This document shows positions 1-8,724 of a DNA stretch of 64,000 bases, in pieces. The notes beneath the pieces were generated by a model. It did no database searches and was not told the DNA's origin. It saw only the letters and a program-made list of their open reading frames with translations. Each line of letters begins with the position of its first letter. Positions within the stretch are counted from its first letter, which is position 1. The position numbers were made by a program, and so were the translations under genes. This DNA comes from CAWFGW01 sp963815495. Its GTDB lineage: Bacteria; Bacteroidota; Bacteroidia; Cytophagales; JAAEPT01. Where the stretch lies: the NCBI GenBank assembly GCA_963815495.1, contig CAWFGW010000007.1, forward strand, positions 434,001 through 498,000, given 5' to 3'.

Positions 1-414
1 TTTCGATACAAAATCAAAACACATTCCATTTTTATTATCCATCTTGTTAGGCAATGGCAATCCAATCTTTTGAAGTTGATAAATCAACCGGTGTTTAGCA
101 ACTTCTAAATTTTGCCACTTAGGAAAATTCTTATTATCAGATAAGTTAGGTATTGTTCGATTAAGTTGACATGCGCTACAAAAATCTTTAGGATCATTTT
201 TATCAAGTAACCAGTTACAAACACCATAGGCTTCATTTTTACAATATTTATAGTGTAATTGTTCACGATCGGAAATAAGCTGATTTTGATTTGAATCAAA
301 GGTTAGCATTTTTCGATCAGAGTCCCTATAACCACAAATGTGACCACAATTTTCACATTTCCTACTTTCAAAAAATAACGGGTGCTGGCAATGGCCACAT
401 TGAAAAATTTTCAT
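1..414 (-). CDS. Putative zinc-binding metallopeptidase, partial (C-terminus beyond window)
   Basis: The start codon is the ATG complementary to 412-414; the frame stays open to the window edge, giving about 138 residues. The product begins MKIFQCGHCQHPLFFES and continues with a second CxxC pair (CENCGH), forming a double zinc ribbon. This layout is typical of the Bacteroidota/Proteobacteria family of putative zinc-binding metallopeptidases (PF15887, formerly DUF2248). The catalytic HExxH would lie beyond base 1, so the peptidase assignment rests on the N-terminal ribbon alone. The 273 bp up to the next gene hold only that gene's terminator. Confidence 0.75.
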   Translation of the reverse strand, partial: MKIFQCGHCQHPLFFESRKCENCGHICGYRDSDRKMLTFDSNQNQLISDREQLHYKYCKNEAYGVCNWLLDKNDPKDFCSACQLNRTIPNLSDNKNFPKWQNLEVAKHRLIYQLQKIGLPLPNKMDNKNGMCFDFVSK

Positions 415-630
415 GATTGATATACTTTAATTTTTGTGTGAATCTAATCACTAAAAAGTGACATTCAATCTTTTTAGTTTTTTCTTTTTTTAAAGAAAAA
501 TAGGGTTGTACGCACTTTAAACAAACATATAAAATTAAAGTTCAACAACTAACACTTATAACTTTACGACAAATCTCCTTCAATTAAATCCATGGTTTTT
601 TGACCGAATATTTCGTGCCAGAAAACTTGG

Positions 631-673
631 AAAAAACAATAGCGGTAAAAAAATAAGCTACTACCGCTATTGT
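631..673 (-). terminator. Intrinsic terminator of the double-EEP gene
   Basis: ACAATAGCGGTA at 636-647 pairs perfectly with TACCGCTATTGT at 662-673 around a 14-base loop. On the minus strand the stem is followed by six T (631-636). It lies 15 bp beyond the stop codon at 688. Confidence 0.85.
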
Positions 674-687
674 AAGATGTTGTTCCC

Positions 688-3684
688 TTATTGAACCACC
701 AAACGATGCATCTCTTGATCAATTTGAATAATATACATACCAGGTAATAAATCACCGACTGTTGCTTCGCTTGACTCTTCACCATGTAATAAACGAATAC
801 CAGAAGTTGAATAGATGACCCAATCGCACTTCTCAGAAAAGTGAATTCTTTCCTTGGCAGGGTTCGGTACAAAAGAAACCTGTGTGTTTTCAGAAGCCTT
901 TAACTCAATATCTGTTATAATACTTTCTAATCTTAAATCATCGAAATAATAGGTGTCTTCTGCATCATTATCGTAATCAAAGAAAAGAACAAGTTTTTCA
1001 TAAAGTCCAGAGGTTACACCGCTTAAATTTAACGAAATTTCAGTCCATTGATTGACTTCGGTGAGTGGCACAGATTCATTATAAAACACATCTTCGTCTG
1101 ATTCATCCTCAAATTTTATTAATAAGTTACCTGTCTTTGGTCCATATACTTTTATTTTAAAAATTGGTGTTGACTCAAAGTCAATACTCGTCAAAGATTG
1201 TGAATAAATACCTGCCCAAGTTTCAGCTCCTTGAACCGTTTTACCTACCCGAGAACTAGTATTTCCCGCAGTTACAAAGGGGTTATCAACCTCTTGGAAT
1301 GTACTACCACCAAACCCTGTAAAACTTATATCAACCACATCGTAATCGGCATATAGTCCAAACGCTTCCTCAGAAATAAAGATTGAATAACTTGATGAAG
1401 TTGTGGTATTACCTTCCAGATCTGTAGCTTCTATCTGATAATAAACCATAGTTTTATCCACTTGACCAGCAACAGTAGCACTATAAACATCACCCGAAGC
1501 ACTCATTACCTGACTATTAGTGAAAACACCTACTGATGTACCCCACTTTAATTTTACCTCAGTAATACCTTCTGCGTCCACAACATTTGCAGTAATCAAT
1601 ATTGACTCCAATGGCTTTGGTTTTATTTCCGTATGGGTCACATTAGTTATTACAGGAACATTGATACCTTCTTTCAAAAAATTAATTGTTGCAAACACTT
1701 GGTTATGATCGGAGGTCCAACCATACTGATTATGATAAATAATGTTAGCATCGATCACTTGATTTTTAGTCGTATTTTCAACCATAATATAATCATATTT
1801 TACTGATCCAAAGGAATCACCTGGGCCGTTAGGTAGTTTCACTCTGTAAGTGTCAACCATTTTTACAGGGTTATCTAAACCAGATTTCAAATAAGTAATA
1901 GCCTCTTCACTTTCTACTCCATTCAAATCGCCCACTAATACAAATGGGTAATCTTGATATGTTCTTGAAGCAATACGTTCTGTAATTAAACGAACTTCCT
2001 TTGACCGCCATTCTCCAGCATTTGGCGTGAAACCGTTGGCGTCTAAATGTGTATTATAAACATAAAATCGACCTCCTGAAGCTATTTGTTCAAACAACAC
2101 CCAGTTACAAACCCTCAACCAACCATTCGCTGCACCATCACCCCAATCGGATACCGTCTTATTATCAGGTTGAGAAGAGAAACCAAAAACACCCGTTTCT
2201 ACTACAGACACTTTACCTGAATGATATAAAATTGCAGTGGATTGGTCGTTCCATGGTCCGGTTTCCAATTGATAGTTTGATAAATCGTCAGCCAAGTCGG
2301 CTTGTTTACCTTCATCGCCTTCCTGTATCCCTACTACATCAGGTAATTCACCGTTAATTAAACTTACAACATTGGGTTTTCTAGTTGCCCAATCGTTGTT
2401 CAGTCGCCATAGATTGGCACTAACTACTTTAACTTGAAAGTCATTAGTGGGGGTATTTTCGGAAAAACGAATCCAATTTAAATTAAACCCTCCTGTTTTT
2501 ATCTCAATTTTTAATTCGTGAATTCCTTCATCTAACTCTAAGGACCCGATGGTTGATTTCCATAGTTGCCACCCACCGCTTGATGTTAATGAAATTGATT
2601 TTTTATATGTATTATCAACATAGATATCAATAGAGCCAGTAGCACTCTCTCCAGCCGAACGAAGCTCAAGCTTATAATCCCCGATAGCGGATACATCTAT
2701 TTTATACTTCACCCAATCTCCTGCATCTAAAAACCCTATATTTTTACCTCCACCTTCGTCTTCCGTATCCTCCAGTTGCACACCAGACATGGATGAATAA
2801 TTTTCTGCTTCTAATTTACCTGGGATGGCTGTCGGGTTAGGTTCAACAACAACACCTGATGAATAGGATACTTCTGCAACTATTGGTCTATGGTCCGATG
2901 CTTCTGGCGAAGTCACTACCCAAGAAGCTGAAGTCGTGTAGTTTGGGTCATTCGGACAATAAATATAATCGAACTTGGTACCAAAACCAGTATTAACGCT
3001 TCCATTTGGGTCAACATCGCGATACGTATCACGACACTTTAGTGGGTTGTCAACACCATTTTTCATCCAAAGTGTAACGGCATCACCTTCATTAGAATTA
3101 AAGTCACCCGTAATATAAACTGGGTCATTAATCGCACGATTAGATATCCGCTGAACTAGCAATTTCATACTTTGCATTCGGGCTGTAGACAAATCTGGTG
3201 TAGGGAAATGTGCATTAAAGATATAAAAACCTTTTCCAGAAGTTATTTCTACCAAACGAACATAGGTACAAATTCGGTTATAAGAACCATCAAACCGAGA
3301 AGGCACCGAAGGAGTAGTAGACAACCAGAAGCTGCCGGAGTTAGCTTGATCTAGCGTATATTTGTCACCTCTATAAAAAACCCATGAACCTTCTCCAGAA
3401 TCTCCCCCGTCTCTACCAGTACCAAACCATTTGTATCCTGTTTGCTGGATAAGGTAATCACGCTGAGAGTTAATAGCTTCCTGTGTCCCAATCACATCAG
3501 CCTGAGTTGTATTTATAATTAATGCTGCATTCGCTTTACGGCCTTCCCAGTTTGTACCACCGTATGGCTGCTGAATATTGAACGACATAATTTTTAAATT
3601 CAACTCTTGGGCTTTCACCCCTTGTGTACCGCTAGCTAAAAGCGATAAGAGAAAGAATAAGTAAGCATTAGTAATAGTTTTCAT
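688..3684 (-). CDS. Secreted protein with two endonuclease/exonuclease/phosphatase domains, a CBM6 and a T9SS sorting domain
   Basis: I start at the second ATG (3684) because MKTITNAYLFFLLSLLASG is a good signal peptide; an upstream ATG at 3705 would add seven residues. Order of modules (998 residues): EEP domain 1 (about 30-275; GTQE, GDFNSNE and SDHRP motifs), a CBM6-like jelly roll (about 290-410; LEAENYSSMSG, LDAGDWVKY), EEP domain 2 (about 418-665; GIQEG, GDLNG, SDHNQ), an Ig-like module, a second jelly roll and a T9SS sorting domain (VSFVPNPAKERIHF). Both EEP copies keep the metal-binding Glu/Asp and the SDH motif, so both may act as nucleases or phosphodiesterases. It is probably exported to the surface; the substrate is unknown. 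Confidence 0.85.
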   Translation of the reverse strand: MKTITNAYLFFLLSLLASGTQGVKAQELNLKIMSFNIQQPYGGTNWEGRKANAALIINTTQADVIGTQEAINSQRDYLIQQTGYKWFGTGRDGGDSGEGSWVFYRGDKYTLDQANSGSFWLSTTPSVPSRFDGSYNRICTYVRLVEITSGKGFYIFNAHFPTPDLSTARMQSMKLLVQRISNRAINDPVYITGDFNSNEGDAVTLWMKNGVDNPLKCRDTYRDVDPNGSVNTGFGTKFDYIYCPNDPNYTTSASWVVTSPEASDHRPIVAEVSYSSGVVVEPNPTAIPGKLEAENYSSMSGVQLEDTEDEGGGKNIGFLDAGDWVKYKIDVSAIGDYKLELRSAGESATGSIDIYVDNTYKKSISLTSSGGWQLWKSTIGSLELDEGIHELKIEIKTGGFNLNWIRFSENTPTNDFQVKVVSANLWRLNNDWATRKPNVVSLINGELPDVVGIQEGDEGKQADLADDLSNYQLETGPWNDQSTAILYHSGKVSVVETGVFGFSSQPDNKTVSDWGDGAANGWLRVCNWVLFEQIASGGRFYVYNTHLDANGFTPNAGEWRSKEVRLITERIASRTYQDYPFVLVGDLNGVESEEAITYLKSGLDNPVKMVDTYRVKLPNGPGDSFGSVKYDYIMVENTTKNQVIDANIIYHNQYGWTSDHNQVFATINFLKEGINVPVITNVTHTEIKPKPLESILITANVVDAEGITEVKLKWGTSVGVFTNSQVMSASGDVYSATVAGQVDKTMVYYQIEATDLEGNTTTSSSYSIFISEEAFGLYADYDVVDISFTGFGGSTFQEVDNPFVTAGNTSSRVGKTVQGAETWAGIYSQSLTSIDFESTPIFKIKVYGPKTGNLLIKFEDESDEDVFYNESVPLTEVNQWTEISLNLSGVTSGLYEKLVLFFDYDNDAEDTYYFDDLRLESIITDIELKASENTQVSFVPNPAKERIHFSEKCDWVIYSTSGIRLLHGEESSEATVGDLLPGMYIIQIDQEMHRLVVQ

Positions 3685-3995
3685 ATACGATATTTTGATC
3701 CACATATAGTATACTCATTATTATATAATTATAGATTGGCTTTTATTTTTGTTTGTCCTCTGACTAACTTTTTTCGCATAGAAACAACCTATTAAAAACC
3801 ACATAAATAACACTTCGTTACCTTTAACAATTAAAAATTAGGCAACAAAAAAGAACTATTCACATTACATAAGGAACCACTTTTTGGATAAATAACAAAA
3901 ACCGAATAAAACACTCTTTAATTTTATTAGAATATGCTTAGATTTCATAAAATACTACCACACGTAATAACTATCTTCATTTAAAAAGCTATAAC
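3685..3995. other. Intergenic region between divergent genes, no gene seen
   Basis: About 310 bp of AT-rich sequence between two divergent starts. It should carry both promoters, but I see no unambiguous pair of boxes, no inverted repeat and no RNA gene. Confidence 0.5.
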
Positions 3996-4523
3996 ATGAT
4001 TACTAAGCACTTCTACCTGTTTACTTTTTTAGTTTTTTCACATTTTTCCAATGGACAAGATGCACCAGCACCTAAATATTTAACCCAACAAGCTTTTCCA
4101 GATAGTGCATTAATGGTAACACTGACTACTCTGTCTGAAGAAAAAATCACATTTGACGCCATACTTAAAAAATACGAAGGCAAAAAAATTCTGATAGACT
4201 TTTGGGCTTCGTGGTGTAGGGACTGCTTAGCAGGCTTGCCAGAAGTTAAAAAACTACAAAAGAAAATAAATAAAGAAAATGTGGTTTTTGTATTCTTATC
4301 GTTAGATAAAGACGCTATAAAATGGAAAAAAGGAATTACTTCATTCGAAATTGAGGGTGAACATTATTGGCTAGACATTGGATGGAAAAATGCCTTAACG
4401 AATTATATTCAACTCGACTGGATACCTCGTTATATAGTACTCGATGAAAAAGGAAAAATAATTTTAGCCAAGACAGTGCATGCAAATGATTCAGAATTGA
4501 AAAAAGCACTAACGACTAAATAA
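3996..4523 (+). CDS. TlpA-like secreted thioredoxin
   Basis: The 175-residue protein has a signal peptide (cleavage near FSNGQ) and a thioredoxin fold with the active site WASWCRDC (C74, C77). A late cis-proline loop (LDWIPRYIVLDEKGKI) and the TlpA-type pattern GKKILIDFWASWC support a periplasmic disulfide reductase or resA/tlpA-like role. The central CRDC pair differs from the common CxPC. It stands alone; a weak stem before the next gene is followed by a T-rich run. Confidence 0.85.
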   Translation: MITKHFYLFTFLVFSHFSNGQDAPAPKYLTQQAFPDSALMVTLTTLSEEKITFDAILKKYEGKKILIDFWASWCRDCLAGLPEVKKLQKKINKENVVFVFLSLDKDAIKWKKGITSFEIEGEHYWLDIGWKNALTNYIQLDWIPRYIVLDEKGKIILAKTVHANDSELKKALTTK

Positions 4524-4653
4524 GCCCATCGCATCACTCAATAAGTGCTTTTATTTTTTGTTTTAGCTAAAAACTGTTTTACTTTAATTTGTTATTAAAT
4601 AGTTTATTTCATCCAACACCTATATAAAACCAATTAATTTATCAAACAAGACA

Positions 4654-4875
4654 ATGATGAATGATAAAATAGCTAAAAAAATAATTTCAGTGTGCACTGA
4701 GAAAATCGAAAAGAAAGGAGAAAATGTGGGGCTCTCGTTTTATGCTTTTTTTTCGAACAAAAATGATAACCCCAAATTATTAATGGAAGTTGCAGAATGG
4801 TGGATAATGAAACATCAACTTAACCACTTTGAGAAAGCCATAAAAATCAAAAAAATGGTGTCTGATAACATATAA
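4654..4875 (+). CDS. Small conserved-looking hypothetical protein
   Basis: 73 residues, Lys-rich and helical (AKKIISVCTEKIEKKG; FEKAIKIKKM), with no signal peptide or membrane segment. Its stop codon is directly followed by the ATG of the FMN reductase gene, which argues for a real two-gene operon with coupled translation. I do not recognise a family. Confidence 0.6.
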   Translation: MMNDKIAKKIISVCTEKIEKKGENVGLSFYAFFSNKNDNPKLLMEVAEWWIMKHQLNHFEKAIKIKKMVSDNI

Positions 4876-5433
4876 ATGATGAATGGAAAATTAAATATTG
4901 TAGGCATAAACGGAAGTGCTAGTAGTAATTCTTCTAATCTTGCCATATTAAAATCTATAGCACTAATAGCAAAGAACCGGATTGAGTTGAATATTTTGGA
5001 TGACTTAACTGAGTTACCTCACTTTAAGACTGAACTAACAAGTGAGAATGTTCCAAAAAAAATTATCGAGCTTAGAAAGCTAATAAACAATGCTGATGGA
5101 ATAATAATTTGTACACCTGAATATGTTTTTAGTATACCGAGTGGACTAAAAAATGTAATTGAATGGTGTGTTTCAACAACTGTCTTTTCGGGCAAGCCGA
5201 TGGGACTTATTACGGCTGCTGCTAGTGGTAAAAAAGGACACGAAGAGCTGAAGTTAATAATGAAAACATTAGAGGCTAATTTTACTGATGAGACAACACT
5301 TTTAATTCAAGGCATCAAAGGAAAAATGGATAACTATGGACAATTTAAAGAACAAGAAACTGAAAATAAACTAGTGAACTTTTTTAAATCATTTAATGTC
5401 CTCATTGAAAATAGTATTTCAAGAGAAGCATAA
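4876..5433 (+). CDS. NADPH-dependent FMN reductase family protein
   Basis: 185 residues with a flavodoxin-like fold. The N-terminal loop GINGSASSNSSN binds the FMN phosphate, and TPEYVFSIPSGLKNVIEW is the signature PEY.....P..LKN.ID.. of the NAD(P)H:FMN/quinone/azo reductase family (PF03358). It probably reduces flavins or quinones in the cytoplasm. The start ATGATG abuts the stop of the preceding small gene. Confidence 0.88.
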   Translation: MMNGKLNIVGINGSASSNSSNLAILKSIALIAKNRIELNILDDLTELPHFKTELTSENVPKKIIELRKLINNADGIIICTPEYVFSIPSGLKNVIEWCVSTTVFSGKPMGLITAAASGKKGHEELKLIMKTLEANFTDETTLLIQGIKGKMDNYGQFKEQETENKLVNFFKSFNVLIENSISREA

Positions 5434-5450
5434 AGAATAGCTTAAAGTGT

Positions 5451-5624
5451 TTATCCTGCTGTATTTTTCAAGAGACCTATTCCTGAACTAAAAAACACTA
5501 GCCCTAAAATGGTAGCAATCCAAGTCGGAGAAGCGGAAACCTTCCCTGTGAACATAGCGATTACGCCATATACCAAAGCAGATCCTCCTAAAATGACCAT
5601 TGTTAATGCTAATCCTTTTTTCAT
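5451..5624 (-). CDS. Small two-helix membrane protein (57 residues)
   Basis: Read on the minus strand from the ATG at 5624: MKKGLALTMVILGGSALVY, then a polar loop (FTGKVSASPT) and a second hydrophobic stretch (WIATILGLVFFSSGIGLL), ending KNTAG. Two clean transmembrane helices with a Gly-rich packing face and a positive N-terminus support a real gene. It converges with the FMN reductase gene, 17 bp apart. Function unknown. Confidence 0.7.
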   Translation of the reverse strand: MKKGLALTMVILGGSALVYGVIAMFTGKVSASPTWIATILGLVFFSSGIGLLKNTAG

Positions 5625-5947
5625 TTTCTTAAATTAAATTATTGAAAGTTGTTCCTTACTTCGTTCGCTTTTCTACTCTACTCAATCCTCGAAAGAGGAA
5701 TCCCTATTTAACTCTTAGAAATTTCCTTTTTTTTAGAATTTCAACTAGAAGATTGGACTCATTTTATTGATAGGCAAAGAACGCACTAAAAACATTATGC
5801 ATTGAAAATGAACTCATTGAACATCACACACAAATTCATCTGAGTAAAAAAATCTACACGATGTATTCAGATTTGCACAGACATAATTCTTTAAGAAAAC
5901 AATTCAGTCAGTTTAAATCTTAACGTGTTAGAGCTTTTGGCTTTCAT
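5625..5947. other. Intergenic region, no gene seen
   Basis: 323 bp between the small membrane protein start and the end of the GH5 gene. It must hold the promoter of the small gene. I see no open frame, RNA gene or convincing terminator. Confidence 0.5.
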
Positions 5948-7714
5948 TTATTTCTTGGGCTTTAAATCAAGCGCCTCAGCCATTCCAGGCAATAGAATGT
6001 TATCATTATCCATGATCCCAAACCAAACTTGCCATGCGATATCCATTTCTTGGAAAATCTCACCCATCGTTTTAAAATAAGCATTTAAATCTTCAAGTTC
6101 AGCACTTTTCGGATATGCACCCCATTCATTGCAGATTAAAGGTACTTTATGCAAAAATGCCCAGTTTTTTACTTTTACTAATCGGTTTTTGATGTGTTGT
6201 TTGTTTCCTTCTTTATAGTAGGTTTTCATTTGGTCTTTTACCCACTGAGGGGTTCCCACTGTTACCCCAAAATCGCGATATTCTGTGGACCATTCTTCCA
6301 TCGAATATGGGAAAGGTATGTTTTTCATGGTACCCATTTTAGCCCATGAAGCCCCCTGGTGTGTGAACACAAATGGATCATACATATGAAAACAATAGAT
6401 TATGTATTGATCTGTAAATGGTTTGTTCTTTATCAACTCATCCAAACTGTACCATTCAGTATCACCAAATATAATCGGCCGGGTTTTATCGACTTTCCGT
6501 ATAGAGTCAATCATCATCTGTGCTAAAGACGTCCAGTCGACTTGGTCGATGACTTCTCCATCTGGTAGACTTAAGTTGGGTTCATTGGTTAACTCAAAGA
6601 ACAAGTCTTCGCGTTTTTCATCTTTGAAATGCTCCGCCATCACTCGCCATAAGGATGCCATCGCTTGTTTAAACACTGGGTTCTTTGAAGCTGAACGATT
6701 ATATGTGCCATCATAAGCATGATAATCAATAGTTAAGGATAAGCCATGGCGCTTTGTCCAAACATTCATTGAATCTAAAATGGTGTAAAGCAAGGGTTCA
6801 ATTACTATGTTTTTATTTGAACCGTTTAAAACATTTTGTCTGTCGACAATATATAAATCAAAGTCAATAGGAAGTCGAATACCTAAGATACCTTGCTCTG
6901 CCTGTTTCTTAATAGTGGCTTCATTGTATTTCCATGTGGCAGGATCTGCGGATTTAATTTTATCAGCTTCTCCCCAACTAGCGAAGTTCATTCCTTTGGT
7001 CAGGTATTTTTGTGCTAGTGAATTTAATGGTGTATTCACGTCACCTAATACTTTTTCAGGTGCTGGAATTTCTGCTGGTCGAATTTCCATGTTGTGCTGT
7101 TTTTTATAGGTAATCTCTTCAACGAATTGGATTTTGTCAATCTGAAAATTACCTGACTCTTCGTTTAAATTCCAAACAAGTTTAACGGAGTTGTCGAGGT
7201 TAAGCTCCACTTTTTTACCCCACCCCCCTTGGGTAAGCATTGAAAAATCGATAGTTACTTTAGTCCATGCATCGCTTGCTGGCACACTTATTTGATGGTT
7301 GTCGTAATCTTTTACCTCTGGAATATCTACTCGAAAAGTATGAGCTACTCCTTTATGCCAATACGAAATACCTGCATACTTCTTCGGGTTTACTGAAGCA
7401 GACTTTTCGATAGAAGTAGCAAAAGCATAATAGGGGCCCCATTGATAACCTGCTTTTTCCAAGATCACATTTGCCTCTAACATGCCAAGCGATTCATAAC
7501 CTCCTGAAGTAACAAAAGCGGTCTTTTGCCAGGGGTTTTGTTGTAACCTACTTTTCCCTCCTGATGAGTTGTCGTTAAAAATATACCAATAGCCACCCAA
7601 GGTATTGGTGGTATTGCCGTCTTCAAAGTCTTCAATCAATAGCTGTGCTTCGATAGGTGAAAGGTTTAAGATTGATATGGCTAATACTATAATTAGTAGT
7701 TGTAAAGTTTTCAT
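5948..7714 (-). CDS. Secreted glycoside hydrolase family 5 (cellulase-like) with N-terminal carbohydrate-binding domain
   Basis: I use the ATG at 7714 (588 residues), which gives the signal peptide MKTLQLLIIVLAISILNLS; an ATG at 7723 adds three residues. Residues about 25-200 form a jelly roll resembling CBM11/CIA30-type domains (IEDFEDGN..NTLGGYWYIF). The GH5 barrel follows: RLPIDFD, the acid/base Glu in FFELTNEP (E378) and the nucleophile Glu in LICNEWGAY (E530). It probably cleaves beta-glucans or mannans outside the cell. No T9SS sorting domain is present, so it may stay periplasmic, unlike the other secreted enzymes here. Confidence 0.88.
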   Translation of the reverse strand: MKTLQLLIIVLAISILNLSPIEAQLLIEDFEDGNTTNTLGGYWYIFNDNSSGGKSRLQQNPWQKTAFVTSGGYESLGMLEANVILEKAGYQWGPYYAFATSIEKSASVNPKKYAGISYWHKGVAHTFRVDIPEVKDYDNHQISVPASDAWTKVTIDFSMLTQGGWGKKVELNLDNSVKLVWNLNEESGNFQIDKIQFVEEITYKKQHNMEIRPAEIPAPEKVLGDVNTPLNSLAQKYLTKGMNFASWGEADKIKSADPATWKYNEATIKKQAEQGILGIRLPIDFDLYIVDRQNVLNGSNKNIVIEPLLYTILDSMNVWTKRHGLSLTIDYHAYDGTYNRSASKNPVFKQAMASLWRVMAEHFKDEKREDLFFELTNEPNLSLPDGEVIDQVDWTSLAQMMIDSIRKVDKTRPIIFGDTEWYSLDELIKNKPFTDQYIIYCFHMYDPFVFTHQGASWAKMGTMKNIPFPYSMEEWSTEYRDFGVTVGTPQWVKDQMKTYYKEGNKQHIKNRLVKVKNWAFLHKVPLICNEWGAYPKSAELEDLNAYFKTMGEIFQEMDIAWQVWFGIMDNDNILLPGMAEALDLKPKK

Positions 7715-7965
7715 AAAGAACATTCTGTGTTTGAATTGTTTAATTTAATTATTCTTCATGGATTAGAAAACCTAATTGAGGAAGTTATCTTATAATAACG
7801 AGGAGTGATTTATAAGAAAGCGCTGAATTGAAATAAAATTTTGTAGCCGTTTGGAGTGTCAACCCCAATAAGCCCCCTTTCCTATTGCTTAATCCATTAC
7901 AGTTTATACCTTTAACACTCATTACACTTGCTCGTTTAATCGGTTTTAATACTAAAAATAATCGT

Positions 7966-8724
7966 ATGAATTCAAATCTAGCGGTACTCATAGATGGCGA
8001 CAACATTCCTTCAGCGCATGTAAAAGAGATGATGGAGGAAATTGCAAAATATGGCAACCCCACCATCAAACGAATTTATGGTGATTGGACTAATCCTCAT
8101 TTAGCAAAATGGAAAAACCTTTTATTACAAAACGCCATCACTCCGATTCAGCAATATGCCTACACCGCGGGTAAAAATGCTACAGACTCGGCTATGATTA
8201 TTGATGCCATGGACATTCTATATTCCGAAAAAGTAACGGGATTTTGCCTTGTGTCGAGCGATAGTGATTTTACAAAGCTGGCCACTCGCTTAAGGGAAGC
8301 GGGGATGCAAGTAATTGGCATTGGGGAAAAGAAAACCCCCACTCCTTTTATTGTAGCGTGCGATAAATTTATCTACATCGAAATCATTCGGAATCAATCG
8401 AATAAAAAGGAAAATGTTAATCAAACAAATAAATCGGAAGAGAACATAGACAAAATTACCTCTGATGTGATTAAACTAATAGCTACCACTATTTCAGATT
8501 TGTCTGATGAAGAAGGTTGGGCTTTTTTGGGGGATGTGGGCAGCCTTTTACAGAAGAAACAACCCAATTTTGACTCTAGAAACTATGGTTTCGAGAAATT
8601 GACACCATTGATTAAATCAATAGGCAATTTCGAGTTAGACCAACGAGAAAACTCGAAAAGCAGACACAAGTTAATCTACGTGAAAAATAAAGAGAAGCAG
8701 GCGAAAAGAGGTAAAAGAAGTTGA
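7966..8724 (+). CDS. NYN-domain (LabA/DUF88) ribonuclease-like protein with C-terminal OST-HTH-like domain
   Basis: The product from MNSNLAVLIDGDNIPSAHV (252 residues) is a PIN-like NYN domain: acidic residues in LIDGDN, TDSAMIIDAMD and SSDSDFTKLATRLR are the metal-binding set. A helical domain after residue about 150 (LIATTISDLSDEEGWAFLGDVGSLLQ) looks like an OST-HTH/LOTUS RNA-binding domain. Probably an RNA nuclease. An upstream in-frame ATG at 7885 exists, but the family begins at this Met. Its stop codon is immediately adjacent to the stop codon of the convergent giant gene, with no base between them. Confidence 0.85.
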   Translation: MNSNLAVLIDGDNIPSAHVKEMMEEIAKYGNPTIKRIYGDWTNPHLAKWKNLLLQNAITPIQQYAYTAGKNATDSAMIIDAMDILYSEKVTGFCLVSSDSDFTKLATRLREAGMQVIGIGEKKTPTPFIVACDKFIYIEIIRNQSNKKENVNQTNKSEENIDKITSDVIKLIATTISDLSDEEGWAFLGDVGSLLQKKQPNFDSRNYGFEKLTPLIKSIGNFELDQRENSKSRHKLIYVKNKEKQAKRGKRS

